A stretch of DNA of 64,000 nucleotides. Origin: a bacterium. GTDB lineage: Bacteria; Planctomycetota; Planctomycetia; Planctomycetales; Planctomycetaceae. The stretch spans positions 62,001 to 126,000 of the forward strand of contig WGME01000028.1 in assembly GCA_016125225.1 (NCBI GenBank), written 5' to 3'. How positions within the stretch are numbered: the first letter of the stretch is position 1; the number at the start of each line of letters is the position of its first letter. Position numbers and translations under genes: made by a program. A model generated the notes under the pieces. That model had not been told where the DNA came from. It saw nothing but the letters and a program-made list of their open reading frames with translations, and searched no databases. Shown here in pieces: positions 27,111-36,299 of the stretch.

Positions 27111-28231
27111 TCGCTGCCTGCCAGTCGCAGTTGCCGGCGTTCGATCGGAAGTGTTGACGATTCCGGCGTTGGATAGATTGGTTGAGCCACGGCAGAGACC
27201 GATTCGCGCTCGGGTTTGATCCATTGAGCCATGCGTAACAGCTGTGCCTTGGGACGGTACGCGCTGAAGTGCGTGTATCGCTGGGTCGGTTGTGTGGTGG
27301 CTCCCCAAGGCACGGCATACGGCACCCAAGCTGAGCCGAACTGATACTCAGGTCTCGCGGAACAGAACTCATCGTACAGCAAGCGTCCGAAGAGGACATC
27401 TGTGATCCCGGTCAGCCCTGGCTTCACAGCCAGATGCAGCGGTTGCAGGGTCTTGCCGATGAGAGTCGACAACAGACAACCGACAACGCGACCGTGCATG
27501 CGAATCGTCTGACACGACAGCCACTCCGACCGAGCGGCAGCCCAAGCCAGATCGTGGCAAGGCAATCGTTCTTCTGTTGGCATTAAGTCCTGGAATGAAG
27601 CCCAGCAGGCCTCGAAAGCCTGACTCGAACTGAGTTCATCCCCCATCAGATGCTCATGATCCCAGGGGCCATGTTTCCACAACTGGCGTTCCCAGGTCTT
27701 CAACTGAGAACGGAAGCGGTACTGTTCGCTCAGCGGTTGTGCGGCTGGTTGGAACGTCGCGGTGGTCGACCAGTTTCGGACAGTGGCGGCAAGTCCCGCA
27801 ATCTGCAACGCATTGCGAGTTCGTCCACGATCGCGGCGGGGATCATCGATTCCCCGCAGGTCGATCACATCCCAATCACGTGGGGCTGCTGCGAGGTACT
27901 GAAACGCTCCGAGTAACGTCGCAGTCACATTCGGTCCGATCGGCCCGCAACACTCCAGCCGATCCCATGTGGGAAATGTGAGAGCCCGCAGCGTTCCCAG
28001 GCGTGAGGGGATCGATCGACGCACCAGTGGCAGAATGCCGACCGGCTGCCAACCGACATGAACCACGAGCACCTTCAGCGAAACTTCATCGCGATGCTGG
28101 CGGGCATACTCTTCCAGAACCTCGCGCGACTGCAGCAACGTCGCTCCGGGAGTTCGTTCCAGCAACGATCGCCAGAGTACCCGAAATTCTTCGAGCTGTT
28201 TCGGGTGGTTGAGTTCAGCAACGTGGATCAC
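27080..28231 (-). CDS. GNAT-like acyltransferase domain protein (CelD/BcsL type)
   Basis: 383 residues. The GTG at 28229-28231 ([20 protein letters not shown]) is preceded by GGAG at six bases, so the longer frame is not needed. The order of features matches the CelD/BcsL acyltransferase group: an N-terminal helix with W-x-x-L, a middle [16 protein letters not shown] block, and a C-terminal GNAT fold with [20 protein letters not shown] and the G-x-x-x-x-L-F-x-x-L-L-Y-D-E helix. The C-terminal tail is proline-rich. These proteins are often tied to polysaccharide or cell-envelope synthesis; the acceptor is unknown. It ends inside the 3' end of the phosphofructokinase gene. Confidence 0.65.
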   Translation of the reverse strand: MIHVAELNHPKQLEEFRVLWRSLLERTPGATLLQSREVLEEYARQHRDEVSLKVLVVHVGWQPVGILPLVRRSIPSRLGTLRALTFPTWDRLECCGPIGPNVTATLLGAFQYLAAAPRDWDVIDLRGIDDPRRDRGRTRNALQIAGLAATVRNWSTTATFQPAAQPLSEQYRFRSQLKTWERQLWKHGPWDHEHLMGDELSSSQAFEACWASFQDLMPTEERLPCHDLAWAAARSEWLSCQTIRMHGRVVGCLLSTLIGKTLQPLHLAVKPGLTGITDVLFGRLLYDEFCSARPEYQFGSAWVPYAVPWGATTQPTQRYTHFSAYRPKAQLLRMAQWIKPERESVSAVAQPIYPTPESSTLPIERRQLRLAGSDYLQNSIASR

Positions 28232-28447
28232 GAGCGGCTCCAAGTCCAAGGCGGAGTTTCCAGACCTCAGACACCGCACGGAACGTGCCAAACTTTAACC
28301 CGTGCACGTTCAGAACTCTAAACACCGATGATCACTGATGTTTCGCAGATGTGTCAGACTGATTCCGTCGTAGCTCAACGGGTTCAATGATGCCATTAGA
28401 CCACGGCTATGTTGCCAAAAGACCACGCTTCCGCACCAGCAGGATCA

Positions 28448-30490
28448 TTACTTCAGTCGCTCTAACCCAGCGGCGGCGGCGGCACGAATGGCGGGTTCAT
28501 CGGAATGCAGCAATTCGGTCAGCACGGCACGCACTTCCGGGCGGCGAGCACCGCGACGGCTGGCGAGGCGGATCAATTGCACCACGGCCTCGGGCCGTTC
28601 AACCGCCATGCCTTCCAACACGATGGGCAATGCCGTTTCCAGCGTGGCCTGATCATCCTGAATCTGCAGCAGCGCCCAGGCAGCGACCAAACGTTCTCCG
28701 GGCAGGCGGCTGGTGAGGACCGTCTTCAGGACTGGCACAGCCGCAGAGGCAACTGGCCCCAGGCTTCCCAAGGCATAAATCGCGGCACGTCGACCTTCGG
28801 CATCGGGACTTTCCGCGAGAGCCAGCAGTCCAGGAACCGCCGGGGCTGCGGACGATCCTAAATATGAGACAGCCAAAGCTGACGCGATGCGGACCATTGG
28901 TTCCGGATCATGTCCGATCGCCTTGACCAGACCGGGGACTGCGGGGGTCGCAGAGGTGCCCAAGGTTCCCAGAGTCCGGGCGGCCTGCAATCGCACACTC
29001 GGCTCCGGCCGATCAAGGCCTTCAATCAACCGCGGGACAGCCAGCTTGATGTATTCGGGGTTCTGCGGGTCGAGATGCAACAGCGACCAGGCGGTGGCCA
29101 ATCGCAGCAAAGGATCTTCGGCTTCCACCGCATTCGTGAGTTCCTTCACGGCAGAGGCATCACCAATTCGGCCCAAGGCATAAGCGGCAGCGGGGCGAGC
29201 CTCGCTCTTTTCGTCAGCCAGTACGTGTTTCAACGCGGGACCGGCAACTTTGGGATCGGCTCCAATCGCGGCGATCGCCAGGCATACGCTCCGTGGCGGT
29301 AACGCATCGGGTTTGCCGAGGAGTTCCACCAGCTTGGCTGCGGCCGGGCGAGCCGAGGGTCCCATGCCCTCTAAGGTCTGCAAGGCCAGAACCGAGTAAT
29401 TGCGATCTTCGAGCAGTGGTACCAAAGCGGGAATGGATGGCGTGCCGATGCGACCCAGCGTCTCCGCCGCACGCAAAGTGACCGCCGCTTCACTGTCTTT
29501 CACGGCAGCCGCCAGGCTTTGAATCGCTTCCGGTGACTGAGTTCCCGTGGCAGCCAAAGCATCCAGAGCAGCCAGACGAACCGTTGGCTCCGCATCCTTC
29601 AGTGCGGCCAAAAATGTCGCCACTTGACCTTGCGCCGCCGAACCATACCGGCCCATGGCTTCCAAAGCCGCCACTCGCACTTGCGGCGTTTCGCAATCGC
29701 ATTCCGCCTGCAATTGAGGCAACACGACTTGAGGTTGGGCGCCGATTTCTCCTAAGGCACGCACGACAACCGTCCGTAAATCTGGTGCTTCCATTTTCAA
29801 AGACGCCAGCAATTCCGGCACAGCAGAATCAGCGACTGGACCAAGGTCTCCCAAAGCATCGGCCGCGGCAAGACGAGCTTCAGTCGCACCATTTTTCAGT
29901 GCCGCTCGCAACATCGGGACGGCATCAGCCCCGGCTAACCGAAGGGCCTGTGCTGCGGCAATGCGGACACTGGCCCGCTCATCGCCTAATGCTGTTTTTA
30001 AGACCGAAAGTGCCTGTTCACGGGCGGGCAGTTTCCAGGCCAGAATCAGGTTTGCCGCTTCCACATGAATGATCGATTCCGGATCATTCAGTAGAGAGCC
30101 AATTTTCGCCCCGACCACTTTGGGATCCGGCTCCATCGCCTGCAGTGTCATTAATGCACTGTGCTTGATGATGACATTCGGATCACTGAGCAGGCCGAGC
30201 ACGTCAACCGTCGCCGGTTGTGCCCACGGTCCCCAAGCTGTGAGAAGTTCCAGAGCCGATAGCTGAACGGTTAAATCATCCTGCTTCAAAAGACGCTGCA
30301 CATCGGGAAGAGTGGCGAGGGCTTCCGGCCCCAAATCTGCGGCATTCTCCAGAGCAGAAACGACAACCACCGGGTCGGAACTGGCGAGTTCCTTCCGAAG
30401 TTTGGCCACAGAATCGTCATCGGCAGCAGCACACCATGTCGCCGAAGTGCTCACTACAAGGATTAAAGCCAACCACCAGCGCCGTGTCAT
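28448..30490 (-). CDS. exported HEAT-repeat protein
   Basis: 680 residues. The start at 30490 gives MTRRWWLALILVVSTSATWC with a signal peptide ending near CAAA, and AAGG precedes it. The rest is about 17 consecutive HEAT repeats with the consensus V-R-x-x-A-A-x-A-L-G-x-L-G-x-x-A-x-x-A-V-P-x-L, for example VRIAAAQALRLAG, ARLAAADALGDLG and VRLQAARTLGTLG. It forms an extended alpha-solenoid for protein binding in the periplasm. No enzymatic motif is present. It is transcribed away from the small coiled-coil protein at 30653 and a dyad lies between the two. Confidence 0.88.
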   Translation of the reverse strand: MTRRWWLALILVVSTSATWCAAADDDSVAKLRKELASSDPVVVVSALENAADLGPEALATLPDVQRLLKQDDLTVQLSALELLTAWGPWAQPATVDVLGLLSDPNVIIKHSALMTLQAMEPDPKVVGAKIGSLLNDPESIIHVEAANLILAWKLPAREQALSVLKTALGDERASVRIAAAQALRLAGADAVPMLRAALKNGATEARLAAADALGDLGPVADSAVPELLASLKMEAPDLRTVVVRALGEIGAQPQVVLPQLQAECDCETPQVRVAALEAMGRYGSAAQGQVATFLAALKDAEPTVRLAALDALAATGTQSPEAIQSLAAAVKDSEAAVTLRAAETLGRIGTPSIPALVPLLEDRNYSVLALQTLEGMGPSARPAAAKLVELLGKPDALPPRSVCLAIAAIGADPKVAGPALKHVLADEKSEARPAAAYALGRIGDASAVKELTNAVEAEDPLLRLATAWSLLHLDPQNPEYIKLAVPRLIEGLDRPEPSVRLQAARTLGTLGTSATPAVPGLVKAIGHDPEPMVRIASALAVSYLGSSAAPAVPGLLALAESPDAEGRRAAIYALGSLGPVASAAVPVLKTVLTSRLPGERLVAAWALLQIQDDQATLETALPIVLEGMAVERPEAVVQLIRLASRRGARRPEVRAVLTELLHSDEPAIRAAAAAGLERLK

Positions 30491-30582
30491 AGTTCTGCCT
30501 TCGAGATGTGCCAAGCTTCCGGTCTGCAGAGAGCGGTCGATGCTTGTTCTCAGACTGTGATCGATGTACAACAAATATAGGT

Positions 30583-30596
30583 AACGTGTTCACGTT
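30583..30596. promoter_or_regulatory. perfect dyad in the divergent promoter region
   Basis: AACGTG (30583-30588), TT and CACGTT (30591-30596). On the minus strand it lies directly upstream of a TATATT -10-like hexamer (complement of about 30574-30579), as expected for a repressor site over the HEAT-repeat promoter. Confidence 0.4.
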
Positions 30597-30652
30597 GGTG
30601 CTGCAAGTTGGGACAGATCTTGAAGGTTGCTTCTCCTGTAGGAATTCGTCCG

Positions 30653-31342
30653 ATGAAGACTGTGGCCCCCCTTTCTTTGATCGTGCTGCTGTCGGTCGTC
30701 CTGGTGGCTGATGGGCAGGTTTATCGTAACTATGGCTACCGTAATCCCGGTTATGGTGGTTGGTGGGGCGGCGTGGGCATTTATGCGGGCGGCATCGGTA
30801 CAACTCCGGCGGAAAGCTATGCCCGTGGTCAGGCTGATGTCTTGAGAGCTCAGGGGCAGGCCTATGAAGCGGCCGCCCGTGGAGCCGTCAGTTATGAACA
30901 GGCCCGAGCCACCTATATTGAAAATCAGGAACGCTGGCATCAGATTCAGATGGAGCGGCAAAAGCAAGGGGAACAGGCGCGGGCGGAAAAGCAAGCGGCC
31001 GACCGGGCTGCCCGTGAGCGTCGTCAGGCCAACCAGTCTCCCCCAACACCGCAACTGGCACTCTCCGATTCGCAGTACGATCGCGCGAGTGGAACCGTGC
31101 ACTGGCCCTTGCTGCTCGGCGATGCCCGCTTCAATACCAATCGCGAGGAACTGGAGCAGGAACTACTGCTGCGAGCCCATGTCGGTTCCACACTGGATAA
31201 CGACGCTCGAATCGTCGCCACGACCGATGCGTTGATTGCCCAGCTTAAGGCCGATATCAAAACCTTGCCGCCGACCGATTACATCGAAGCACGCAAGTTT
31301 CTGAATGCCCTCAAGAATGAAGTCGAGCAGCCAGCCGGTTAG
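30653..31342 (+). CDS. exported Gly/Tyr-rich and coiled-coil protein of unknown function
   Basis: 229 residues, start at 30653 (MKTVAPLSLIVLLSVVLVAD) with AGGA upstream. A signal peptide, cut near ADGQ, is followed by a Tyr/Gly-rich stretch (YRNYGYRNPGYGGWWGG). A long charged helical part (about 60-140: QARATYIENQERWHQIQMER and AEKQAADRAARERRQ) is likely a coiled coil. The C-terminal part is helical and ends RKFLNALKNEVEQPAG. Proteins with this arrangement occur widely in planctomycetes. No function is assignable; it could be a surface or periplasmic structural protein. Confidence 0.75.
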   Translation: MKTVAPLSLIVLLSVVLVADGQVYRNYGYRNPGYGGWWGGVGIYAGGIGTTPAESYARGQADVLRAQGQAYEAAARGAVSYEQARATYIENQERWHQIQMERQKQGEQARAEKQAADRAARERRQANQSPPTPQLALSDSQYDRASGTVHWPLLLGDARFNTNREELEQELLLRAHVGSTLDNDARIVATTDALIAQLKADIKTLPPTDYIEARKFLNALKNEVEQPAG

Positions 31343-31423
31343 TCGATTGCGAGAGTTCTTTCTGAAACTTGAACGCCAGACTTCTGATGACCGCAGCCGA
31401 GTCTGCCTGATGGTTGCCCGCAC

Positions 31424-32245
31424 ATGGCGTTGACGCTCACGCTGCGATCCGAAACGCATTTCCCTCTGGAAGTCTTCGGGATTGATACGCAGGCCGTGGC
31501 AGGCTTGTCGCTCGCCGCCATCGAACGGTTGCCCCTGCTTGCGGGACGGCACACCGCCCCGCTCGCTGAGTTCTTCACGGTCGCTGGATCGGCAACGGAT
31601 GATCACACTCTCGTCTGGCAAGGAAACCTGCAACAAGTCAAAGGCATCGCAGCCCGGCAAACTTGCGGCCATGTGCGGGTCATCGGTTCCGCCGGTCTAC
31701 ATCTCGCTGCAGAAATGATGGGGGGCACGGTACTCGTTGAAGGCTCCGTGAGTGATTGGGCGGGTGCGGAAATGTACGGTGGTCTGCTGACGATCCAAGG
31801 AAATGCCGGTCGCTGCCTCGGCGGTGCCTATCGCGGCTCACTCAAGGGAATGAGGGGTGGCGAAATCCTCGTGCATGGCCATGCCGATGACGAAGCCGGT
31901 GCTCTCATGCGTCGTGGCACGTTGACAATTGCAGGCAATGCCGGGCAGGGGGTCGGTTTCGGCATGCTGGCCGGAACGATCGCCGTGGGAGGGACGACAG
32001 GGCGTCTAGTGGCCGCCGGCATGAAACGAGGCAGCGTGATTCTGCGCCAACCGTGCGAATCTTTATTGCCCTCGTTTCGACGATCCGGCATTGATGCACC
32101 GGTATTTGTCCGTCTGCTGATCCGCCGCTGGCAAGAGCTGGGATGCACTCATTTTGATTCGCTGCTCGATCAGCCCTTGCAACGCTATTGCGGCGATTTC
32201 ACCGAACTTGGTCGCGGTGAAATCTGGATGCCCGCAACCCATTAA
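31424..32245 (+). CDS. formyltransferase/hydrolase complex subunit C (FhcC), GXGXG-repeat protein
   Basis: 273 residues. The right-handed beta-helix of GXGXG-type repeats (GGTVLVEGSVSDWAGAEMYG, then GNAGRCLGGAYRGSLKGMRG, GDAD-like and GQGVGFGMLAGTIAVGG) is diagnostic for subunit C of formylmethanofuran dehydrogenase and its bacterial relative Fhc. In methylotrophs and planctomycetes Fhc transfers the formyl group from formyl-tetrahydromethanopterin and hydrolyses it to formate. FhcA, FhcB, FhcD and other C1 genes do not lie next to it, so the complex must be encoded elsewhere. The similar glutamate synthase C-terminal domain is less likely because this protein is freestanding and has the FhcC length. 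Confidence 0.75.
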   Translation: MALTLTLRSETHFPLEVFGIDTQAVAGLSLAAIERLPLLAGRHTAPLAEFFTVAGSATDDHTLVWQGNLQQVKGIAARQTCGHVRVIGSAGLHLAAEMMGGTVLVEGSVSDWAGAEMYGGLLTIQGNAGRCLGGAYRGSLKGMRGGEILVHGHADDEAGALMRRGTLTIAGNAGQGVGFGMLAGTIAVGGTTGRLVAAGMKRGSVILRQPCESLLPSFRRSGIDAPVFVRLLIRRWQELGCTHFDSLLDQPLQRYCGDFTELGRGEIWMPATH

Positions 32246-32363
32246 GCCAATGTTACAGTAAGCCCAGCCTGCCCGGGTAATCGCCGTATTCATCCCGGGG
32301 CAAAATCGGGTAGAATCGGCTCTTGAATTTGGCAAGCTCTCACAACAGAAAGGCCAACACTCC

Positions 32364-33572
32364 ATGCATCGCGTTGCGGGCCTCTGTGTCTTCATTCTTG
32401 CGCTGACCAGTCCAGTATGGTCACAATCACGTGATCCGTTTCGAGATGCGCGTGAACGACTGGTCTCTCAAGACATTGAACGGGAAGGCATTCGCAATCC
32501 CCGTGTGCTGGAGTCGATGCGGACTGTCCCCCGGCACGAGTTCGTTCCGTTGTCACAGAAGAATTTCGCCTATTTCGATGCGGCCCTGGCAATTGGTTAC
32601 AAGCAGACGATCTCGCCGCCGTTTATCGTCGCCTACATGACTCAGGCGATCGATCCACAACCCGACGATGTCGTCCTGGAAATCGGAACGGGCAGCGGCT
32701 ATCAGGCGGCAATTCTCTCGGGGTTGGTGAAAGACGTTTATACCATCGAAATTGTGGAACAACTTGGCAAGACAGCGGAAGAGCGGCTCGACCGGCTCGG
32801 CTACAAAAACGTGCATGTGAAAGTTGGCGACGGTTACAAAGGCTGGCCCGAACATGCCCCGTTCGACAAGATCATCGTCACCTGTTCGCCCGAAGATGTC
32901 CCTTTGCCGCTCGTGGCCCAGTTGAAAGAAGGGGGAAAAATGATTGTTCCCCTCGGCGAACGCTACAACCAGGTCTTCCACCTCTTCGAAAAGAAGGCGG
33001 GCAAACTGACCGCGACAAAGCTGATCAACACGCTCTTTGTCCCCATGACGGGCACATCAGAAGATCAACGGCAAATCAAACCCGATCCGCTGCATCCCGA
33101 AATCAAAAACGGCGGCTTTGAAATCGACGCGAACAAGGACGGCTACCCCGACGACTGGCACTATCAACGCTTGATCCGCATCGATCCTAACGGGGGGCTG
33201 AACAGCACTCCCTGTGCGGTCTTTGAAAACGACGAAGCGGGACGTCCGGCCCAGGCGCTGCAAGGCATGGCGATCGATCCCAGCAAAATTTCCGGCGTGC
33301 AGATCAGTCTGAAATACAAACTTGCTAACTCACGTTTCGGCGGACAACCCCATGAGAAACCGGGGATGGTGCTGCATTTTTACGATGACCAGCGGCGGGT
33401 GATCGCAGAACCGAGTGTCGGTCCGTGGTTCGATACCGATGACTGGACCACGGTCTCCAAGACCTTTCCCGTGCCCGCCAAGGCCCGCGAGATGATTTTT
33501 CGCGTCGGGCTGAACGGTGCGACCGGCGTGCTCTCCGTCGATGATGTCATCCTGACCCCGGTCTACCGGTAA
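32364..33572 (+). CDS. exported protein-L-isoaspartate O-methyltransferase with C-terminal beta domain
   Basis: 402 residues, about twice the usual length. It opens with a signal peptide (MHRVAGLCVFILALTSPVWS, cut near WSQ). Residues 25-235 are a complete PIMT domain: RTVPRHEFVP, QTISPPFIVAYM, the S-adenosylmethionine loop VLEIGTGSGYQ (104-114), GDGYKGWPEHAPFDKIIVTC and GGKMIVPLGE. From about 245, NGGFEIDANKDGYPDDWHY starts a jelly-roll-like carbohydrate-binding-type domain to the end, ending DDVILTPVYR. Isoaspartyl methyltransferases repair aged proteins with S-adenosylmethionine in the cytoplasm, so a signal peptide and extra domain are unusual. It could also act on another carboxylate. Confidence 0.82.
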   Translation: MHRVAGLCVFILALTSPVWSQSRDPFRDARERLVSQDIEREGIRNPRVLESMRTVPRHEFVPLSQKNFAYFDAALAIGYKQTISPPFIVAYMTQAIDPQPDDVVLEIGTGSGYQAAILSGLVKDVYTIEIVEQLGKTAEERLDRLGYKNVHVKVGDGYKGWPEHAPFDKIIVTCSPEDVPLPLVAQLKEGGKMIVPLGERYNQVFHLFEKKAGKLTATKLINTLFVPMTGTSEDQRQIKPDPLHPEIKNGGFEIDANKDGYPDDWHYQRLIRIDPNGGLNSTPCAVFENDEAGRPAQALQGMAIDPSKISGVQISLKYKLANSRFGGQPHEKPGMVLHFYDDQRRVIAEPSVGPWFDTDDWTTVSKTFPVPAKAREMIFRVGLNGATGVLSVDDVILTPVYR

Positions 33573-33609
33573 TCGCCGAGCAATCCTGATTTTTGGGCCA
33601 TTCTCTCTG

Positions 33610-34527
33610 ATGTTCTCCACCGCCTTGCAAGACGCCATTCAACAGACTGCGGCCTGGTTCCCGTTACCGGGTCGCACTTCCATCGAAGTCCGTGGCAAAG
33701 ACCGTGCGACATTCCTGCACAACTTCTGTACGAATGAGATCAAAAAGCTGCAACCGGGGCAGGGGTGTGAGGCCTTTTTCTGTAATGCCAAAGGGCGTGT
33801 GATTGGACACGGCTCCATTTTCGCGACGAACGATGCCCTGTGGATCGATTCGGTTCCCGGCCAATCTCAAAAGCTCATCGCACATCTCGATCGATACCTC
33901 ATTCGAGAGGATGTGACGCTAACCGACCAGACATCGGCATCCCTGGCACTCTGTTCGGTAGCGACCCCTTCGGCCGTCAATCCAGCGAGCAGGCCAGATG
34001 ACCTCTTCACGATCGATCTGAACTGGCAGGGCCTACGGTGTTCGCTCCACATCGGACCAACGTCCGCTATCGAACAGGTCATGACGGACCTGCAAGGGCA
34101 GGGGGCACAATTCGGCACTGCAAGTGACTGGGACGCTCTGCGCATCGCAGCGGGATGGCCGGTTTATGGTCTTGACATCACGGAAGAGAACCTGCCGCAG
34201 GAAGTGGCCAGGAATGACCAGGCGATTAGTTTCACCAAAGGCTGCTATCTCGGGCAGGAACCGATTGCCCGGCTCGATGCGTTGGGCCATACCAACCGGG
34301 AATTGCGTCGTCTGGTCATCGACGGTGAGATCATCCCGCCCGCAGGAGCTAACTTGAGTGATTCGTCCACCGGAGATGTTGTCGGTCACATCACCTCAGC
34401 AGCACTAGCTCCGTTTCAGGCTGGGATTGTCGCCCTGGGCTATCTCAAAACGAAATGGACCAAACCCGGTACCGTAGTGACTGTCGAGTCGACGCCGACC
34501 ATGTCTGCCACGGTCCAACTGATGTAG
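33610..34527 (+). CDS. YgfZ/GcvT-domain folate-binding protein (Fe-S cluster maintenance)
   Basis: 305 residues. The diagnostic YgfZ motif K-G-C-Y-x-G-Q-E is present as FTKGCYLGQEPIARLDALGH, in the second half, and the N-terminal GcvT-like part includes GKDRATFLHNFCTNEIK and LQPGQGCEAFFCNAKGRV. YgfZ proteins bind tetrahydrofolate and help maintain Fe-S enzymes such as MiaB; they do not carry the glycine-cleavage activity itself. It sits 37 bases downstream of the methyltransferase fusion, on the same strand, and could be cotranscribed. It is followed by a promoter candidate for purH. Confidence 0.87.
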   Translation: MFSTALQDAIQQTAAWFPLPGRTSIEVRGKDRATFLHNFCTNEIKKLQPGQGCEAFFCNAKGRVIGHGSIFATNDALWIDSVPGQSQKLIAHLDRYLIREDVTLTDQTSASLALCSVATPSAVNPASRPDDLFTIDLNWQGLRCSLHIGPTSAIEQVMTDLQGQGAQFGTASDWDALRIAAGWPVYGLDITEENLPQEVARNDQAISFTKGCYLGQEPIARLDALGHTNRELRRLVIDGEIIPPAGANLSDSSTGDVVGHITSAALAPFQAGIVALGYLKTKWTKPGTVVTVESTPTMSATVQLM

Positions 34528-34542
34528 GAAATCGCTATCCGT

Positions 34543-34571
34543 TTGACGGTATGTCTGCGACGGGATAGCAT
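34543..34571 (+). promoter_or_regulatory. sigma-70-like promoter candidate for purH
   Basis: TTGACG (34543-34548), a 17-base spacer and TAGCAT (34566-34571), about 70 bases upstream of the purH ATG. Matches are 5/6 and 4/6. Confidence 0.4.
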
Positions 34572-34641
34572 CAATCAGTACATTGAAGTTTCAGCCTGAA
34601 CCTGCAGTATTTCACTCACCATTTGACCACCACGGAACAGC

Positions 34642-36219
34642 ATGACCGCCGATCGACCCCGACGCGCTCTCGTCAGTTGCAGCGATAAGCATGGCCTCGC
34701 CGATTTTGCCCAAGCCCTGGTAAAGCTCGGGTTTGAATTAGTCTCGACGGGCGGCACACGCACGGCACTGGAAGCCGCAGGTCTGCCCGTCACCGACGTT
34801 TCTACTTACACGGGCTTTCCTGAAATGATGGATGGCCGGTTGAAAACGTTGCATCCCAAGGTGCATGGCGGATTGCTCGGCCGACCGAATCTCCCGGATG
34901 ATGCCGCGGCCATGGAGCAACATGGCATTCTGCCTTTCGAACTCGTCGTCGTGAACCTCTATCCGTTCGCGGAAACCATTGCGAAACCGGGTGTGACGGT
35001 CGAGCAGGCGATCGAACAAATCGACATCGGCGGCCCGAGCATGGTGCGTTCTGCCGCCAAGAATCATGCCTACGTCGGCGTGGTGACGTCTCCAAGTCAG
35101 TATGGAACAGTGCTGGAACAACTCGCGTCGGGTTCTCTCACTGCGGAATTCCGTCGTCAACTGGCCGCCGCCGCCTTCGAACTGACAGCCCGCTACGACC
35201 GCATGATTGCCGATTACTTTGCGACCATCACCACCCCGGTGGCAGAGCACATCTTCCCGCAATCGCTGGTCTTATCATTTGATCGCCGGTCGACGTTGCG
35301 CTACGGCGAGAATCCGCATCAGACGGCGGCCTTCTATGTTGAACCGCGGCCCCATGCTTCGTCGCTGGCCTCCGCAGAGATTCTGCACGGTAAGGAACTC
35401 TCTTACAACAACCTGCTCGATCTTGATGCGGCAATGCAGATCGCTCGCGAGTTCCGCCAACCCGCTGCCGTGGTGATCAAGCATAACAACCCGTGTGGTT
35501 GTGCCGTCGCCGAGCATCTGGTTGACGCTTATACCAAAGCCGACGCGGGTGACCCTGTGAGTGCGTTCGGCTCGATCCTCGGATTTAACCGTCCGGTCGA
35601 TCGCGAGACGGCAGAGCAACTCAGTGTGCCCGGTCGGTTCATCGAAGCCATCATCGCTCCGGAATATCTTCCGGAGGCCTTTGAAATTCTGACGACCAAG
35701 CCGAAGTGGAAATCGAACGTGCGGCTGCTGAAGTGTCCGGCCTTTCTCGACCCTCACCCCGTGGGCATGGAATACCGCCGGATTTCGGGGGGCTTGCTGG
35801 TTCAGGAGCGCGATGAAGACGAAGACCCCAGAGCGAACTGGACGGTGATGACCAACCGCCATCCGACTCCGCAGGAATATGCCGACCTTGAATTTGGTTG
35901 GCTGGTGTGTAAACACGTGAAATCGAATGCGGTTCTCTTCGCCAAAGAAGGCATGGTGGTGGGTGTCGGTGCCGGTCAGATGAGCCGCCTCGATTCCGCC
36001 TACATTGCCTGTCATAAAGCCGGTGAACGGAGCCACGGCGCCGTCTGTGCTTCGGATGCGTTCTTCCCGTTCCGCGATGGCATCGACCAGATTCATCAGG
36101 CCGGCATCACGGCAGTCATTCAACCGGGCGGTTCCAAACGCGACGACGAAGTCATTGCGGCTTGTAATGAATTCGGAATTGCCATGCTGTTTACCGGACG
36201 GCGCCATTTCCGGCACTAA
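34642..36219 (+). CDS. purH: bifunctional AICAR formyltransferase / IMP cyclohydrolase (PurH)
   Basis: 525 residues, standard length. The N-terminal IMP cyclohydrolase (MGS-like) domain has LVSTGGTRTALEAAGLPV, MDGRLKTLHPKVHGGLLG and GGPSMVRSAAKN. The C-terminal AICAR transformylase has RYGENPHQTAAFY, KELSYNNLLDLDAA and KHNNPCGCAVA with the catalytic Lys-His. It catalyses the last two steps of IMP synthesis with 10-formyl-tetrahydrofolate as the formyl donor. It is preceded by its own candidate promoter and lies apart from other purine genes in this window. Confidence 0.96.
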   Translation: MTADRPRRALVSCSDKHGLADFAQALVKLGFELVSTGGTRTALEAAGLPVTDVSTYTGFPEMMDGRLKTLHPKVHGGLLGRPNLPDDAAAMEQHGILPFELVVVNLYPFAETIAKPGVTVEQAIEQIDIGGPSMVRSAAKNHAYVGVVTSPSQYGTVLEQLASGSLTAEFRRQLAAAAFELTARYDRMIADYFATITTPVAEHIFPQSLVLSFDRRSTLRYGENPHQTAAFYVEPRPHASSLASAEILHGKELSYNNLLDLDAAMQIAREFRQPAAVVIKHNNPCGCAVAEHLVDAYTKADAGDPVSAFGSILGFNRPVDRETAEQLSVPGRFIEAIIAPEYLPEAFEILTTKPKWKSNVRLLKCPAFLDPHPVGMEYRRISGGLLVQERDEDEDPRANWTVMTNRHPTPQEYADLEFGWLVCKHVKSNAVLFAKEGMVVGVGAGQMSRLDSAYIACHKAGERSHGAVCASDAFFPFRDGIDQIHQAGITAVIQPGGSKRDDEVIAACNEFGIAMLFTGRRHFRH

Positions 36220-36299
36220 TTCCGCCGGTCCAAGAACACAGTCAGGCCCACCCTGTGACCCATGCTCGGATGCCAACATACGTAGGTCAGGAATGCAGG

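Noticed and set aside
28365-28420. tRNA-like fragments (GTAGCTCAACGG next to GGTTCAAT)
   Set aside because: D-arm-like and T-arm-like words are present but are only a few bases apart. No anticodon stem or acceptor stem can be formed, so at best it is a degraded remnant or chance.
35275-36279. 334-residue minus-strand frame
   Set aside because: Antisense of purH, which is unmistakable.
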